NCBI GenBank assembly: GCA_021807585.1
Contig: JAKBCQ010000275.1
Location: 1 to 5,223 of the forward strand
DNA: 5,223 nucleotides
Reading direction: 5' to 3'
Origin: Planctomycetota bacterium
GTDB taxonomy: Bacteria; Planctomycetota; Planctomycetia; Isosphaerales; Isosphaeraceae
Positions 5,020 to 5,223 of the stretch are shown here, in pieces. Position 1 is the stretch's first letter. Each line of letters starts with the position of its first letter. The translations under genes were made by a program, and so were the position numbers. Below the pieces are notes generated by a model. It saw only the letters and a program-made list of their open reading frames with translations. It did no database searches and was not told where the DNA came from.

Positions 5020-5223
5020 ATGACCCTCGTCGTTTCACAGGTTTCTTCGGCGAGGTCGATGCGCGGCGGGGTTCCGCTCGCGGCGGTCGTGTTTTTGGTC
5101 GGGAGCGCGTCGTTTTTATGGAACCTCGATCGCGAGCCTCATTTCATCGATGAATCTGCGTATATTTCTCAAACCTATTTTTCCACACTTTTATTCGAGG
5201 GGAGGGTTCATGATTCCGGGTGG
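5020..5223 (+). CDS. Membrane glycosyltransferase, GT39/ArnT-like, N-terminal part (runs off window)
   Basis: Only the first 68 codons are in the window and the frame is still open at the edge. A hydrophobic first membrane segment (about 17-36) is followed by LDREPHFIDESAYISQTYF (36-54). This matches the usual start of polyprenyl-phosphate-dependent membrane glycosyltransferases (GT39, PMT/ArnT/YfhO-like superfamily). In these the first external loop carries an Asp-Glu pair, here Asp44-Glu45, that takes part in catalysis. Such enzymes move a sugar from a lipid carrier to protein or envelope glycolipid on the outer face of the membrane. The ATG at 5020 has no clear Shine-Dalgarno sequence; Met14 (5059) is a less likely start because it would shorten the region before the membrane segment. 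The acceptor and sugar cannot be inferred from this fragment. Confidence 0.7.
   Translation, partial: MTLVVSQVSSARSMRGGVPLAAVVFLVGSASFLWNLDREPHFIDESAYISQTYFSTLLFEGRVHDSGW

Noticed and set aside
1..5223. CRISPR array, tRNA, rRNA or insertion sequence
   Set aside because: No regularly spaced repeats, no cloverleaf with a T-loop consensus, and no transposase frame or terminal inverted repeats were seen on either strand.

Overview
The window is about 5.2 kb of moderately GC-rich bacterial DNA. Two leaderless-looking or weakly Shine-Dalgarno starts, frequent TCG/CGA/GATC use, and a lipid-anchored protein with a long disordered linker and a tyrosine-phosphatase-like fold suggest a member of the Planctomycetota. 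That assignment is an inference from style, not from a marker gene.

Layout. Positions 1-557 hold no gene I can support, but they contain several strong stem-loops (66-100, 95-162 and 314-369). Positions 558-1763 (+) encode TruD, the tRNA pseudouridine-13 synthase. Six bases later, 1770-2450 (+) encodes a short RluA-family pseudouridine synthase, so the two RNA-modification genes form a likely operon. Converging on them from the right, 2564-4447 (-) encodes a 627-residue envelope protein. It has a lipoprotein-type N-terminus, about 320 residues of low-complexity linker, a DSP/PTPase-like domain without its catalytic cysteine, and a C-terminal membrane segment. Positions 4448-5019 carry no confident gene but hold a good promoter candidate. 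From 5020 (+) the first 68 codons of a membrane glycosyltransferase of the GT39/ArnT type run off the window.

The most unusual feature is at the convergent junction. Positions 2366-2546 and 2547-2727 are two adjacent, diverged copies of one unit of about 181 bp (75% identity without gaps over the first 85 bp, plus further matching blocks at the same offset). The left copy supplies the real end of the RluA-family gene and also holds a stop-riddled remnant of the envelope protein's membrane segment on the minus strand. The right copy supplies the real end of the envelope protein and also holds a decayed RluA tail, with its stop codon, on the plus strand. The simplest reading is that the two genes once overlapped tail to tail by about 68 bp. 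A tandem duplication of the overlap then let each gene keep one private copy.

A second window-wide signal is the hexamer CGATCG. I counted about 32 occurrences by eye, against one or two expected from base composition, which recalls the HIP1 element of cyanobacteria.
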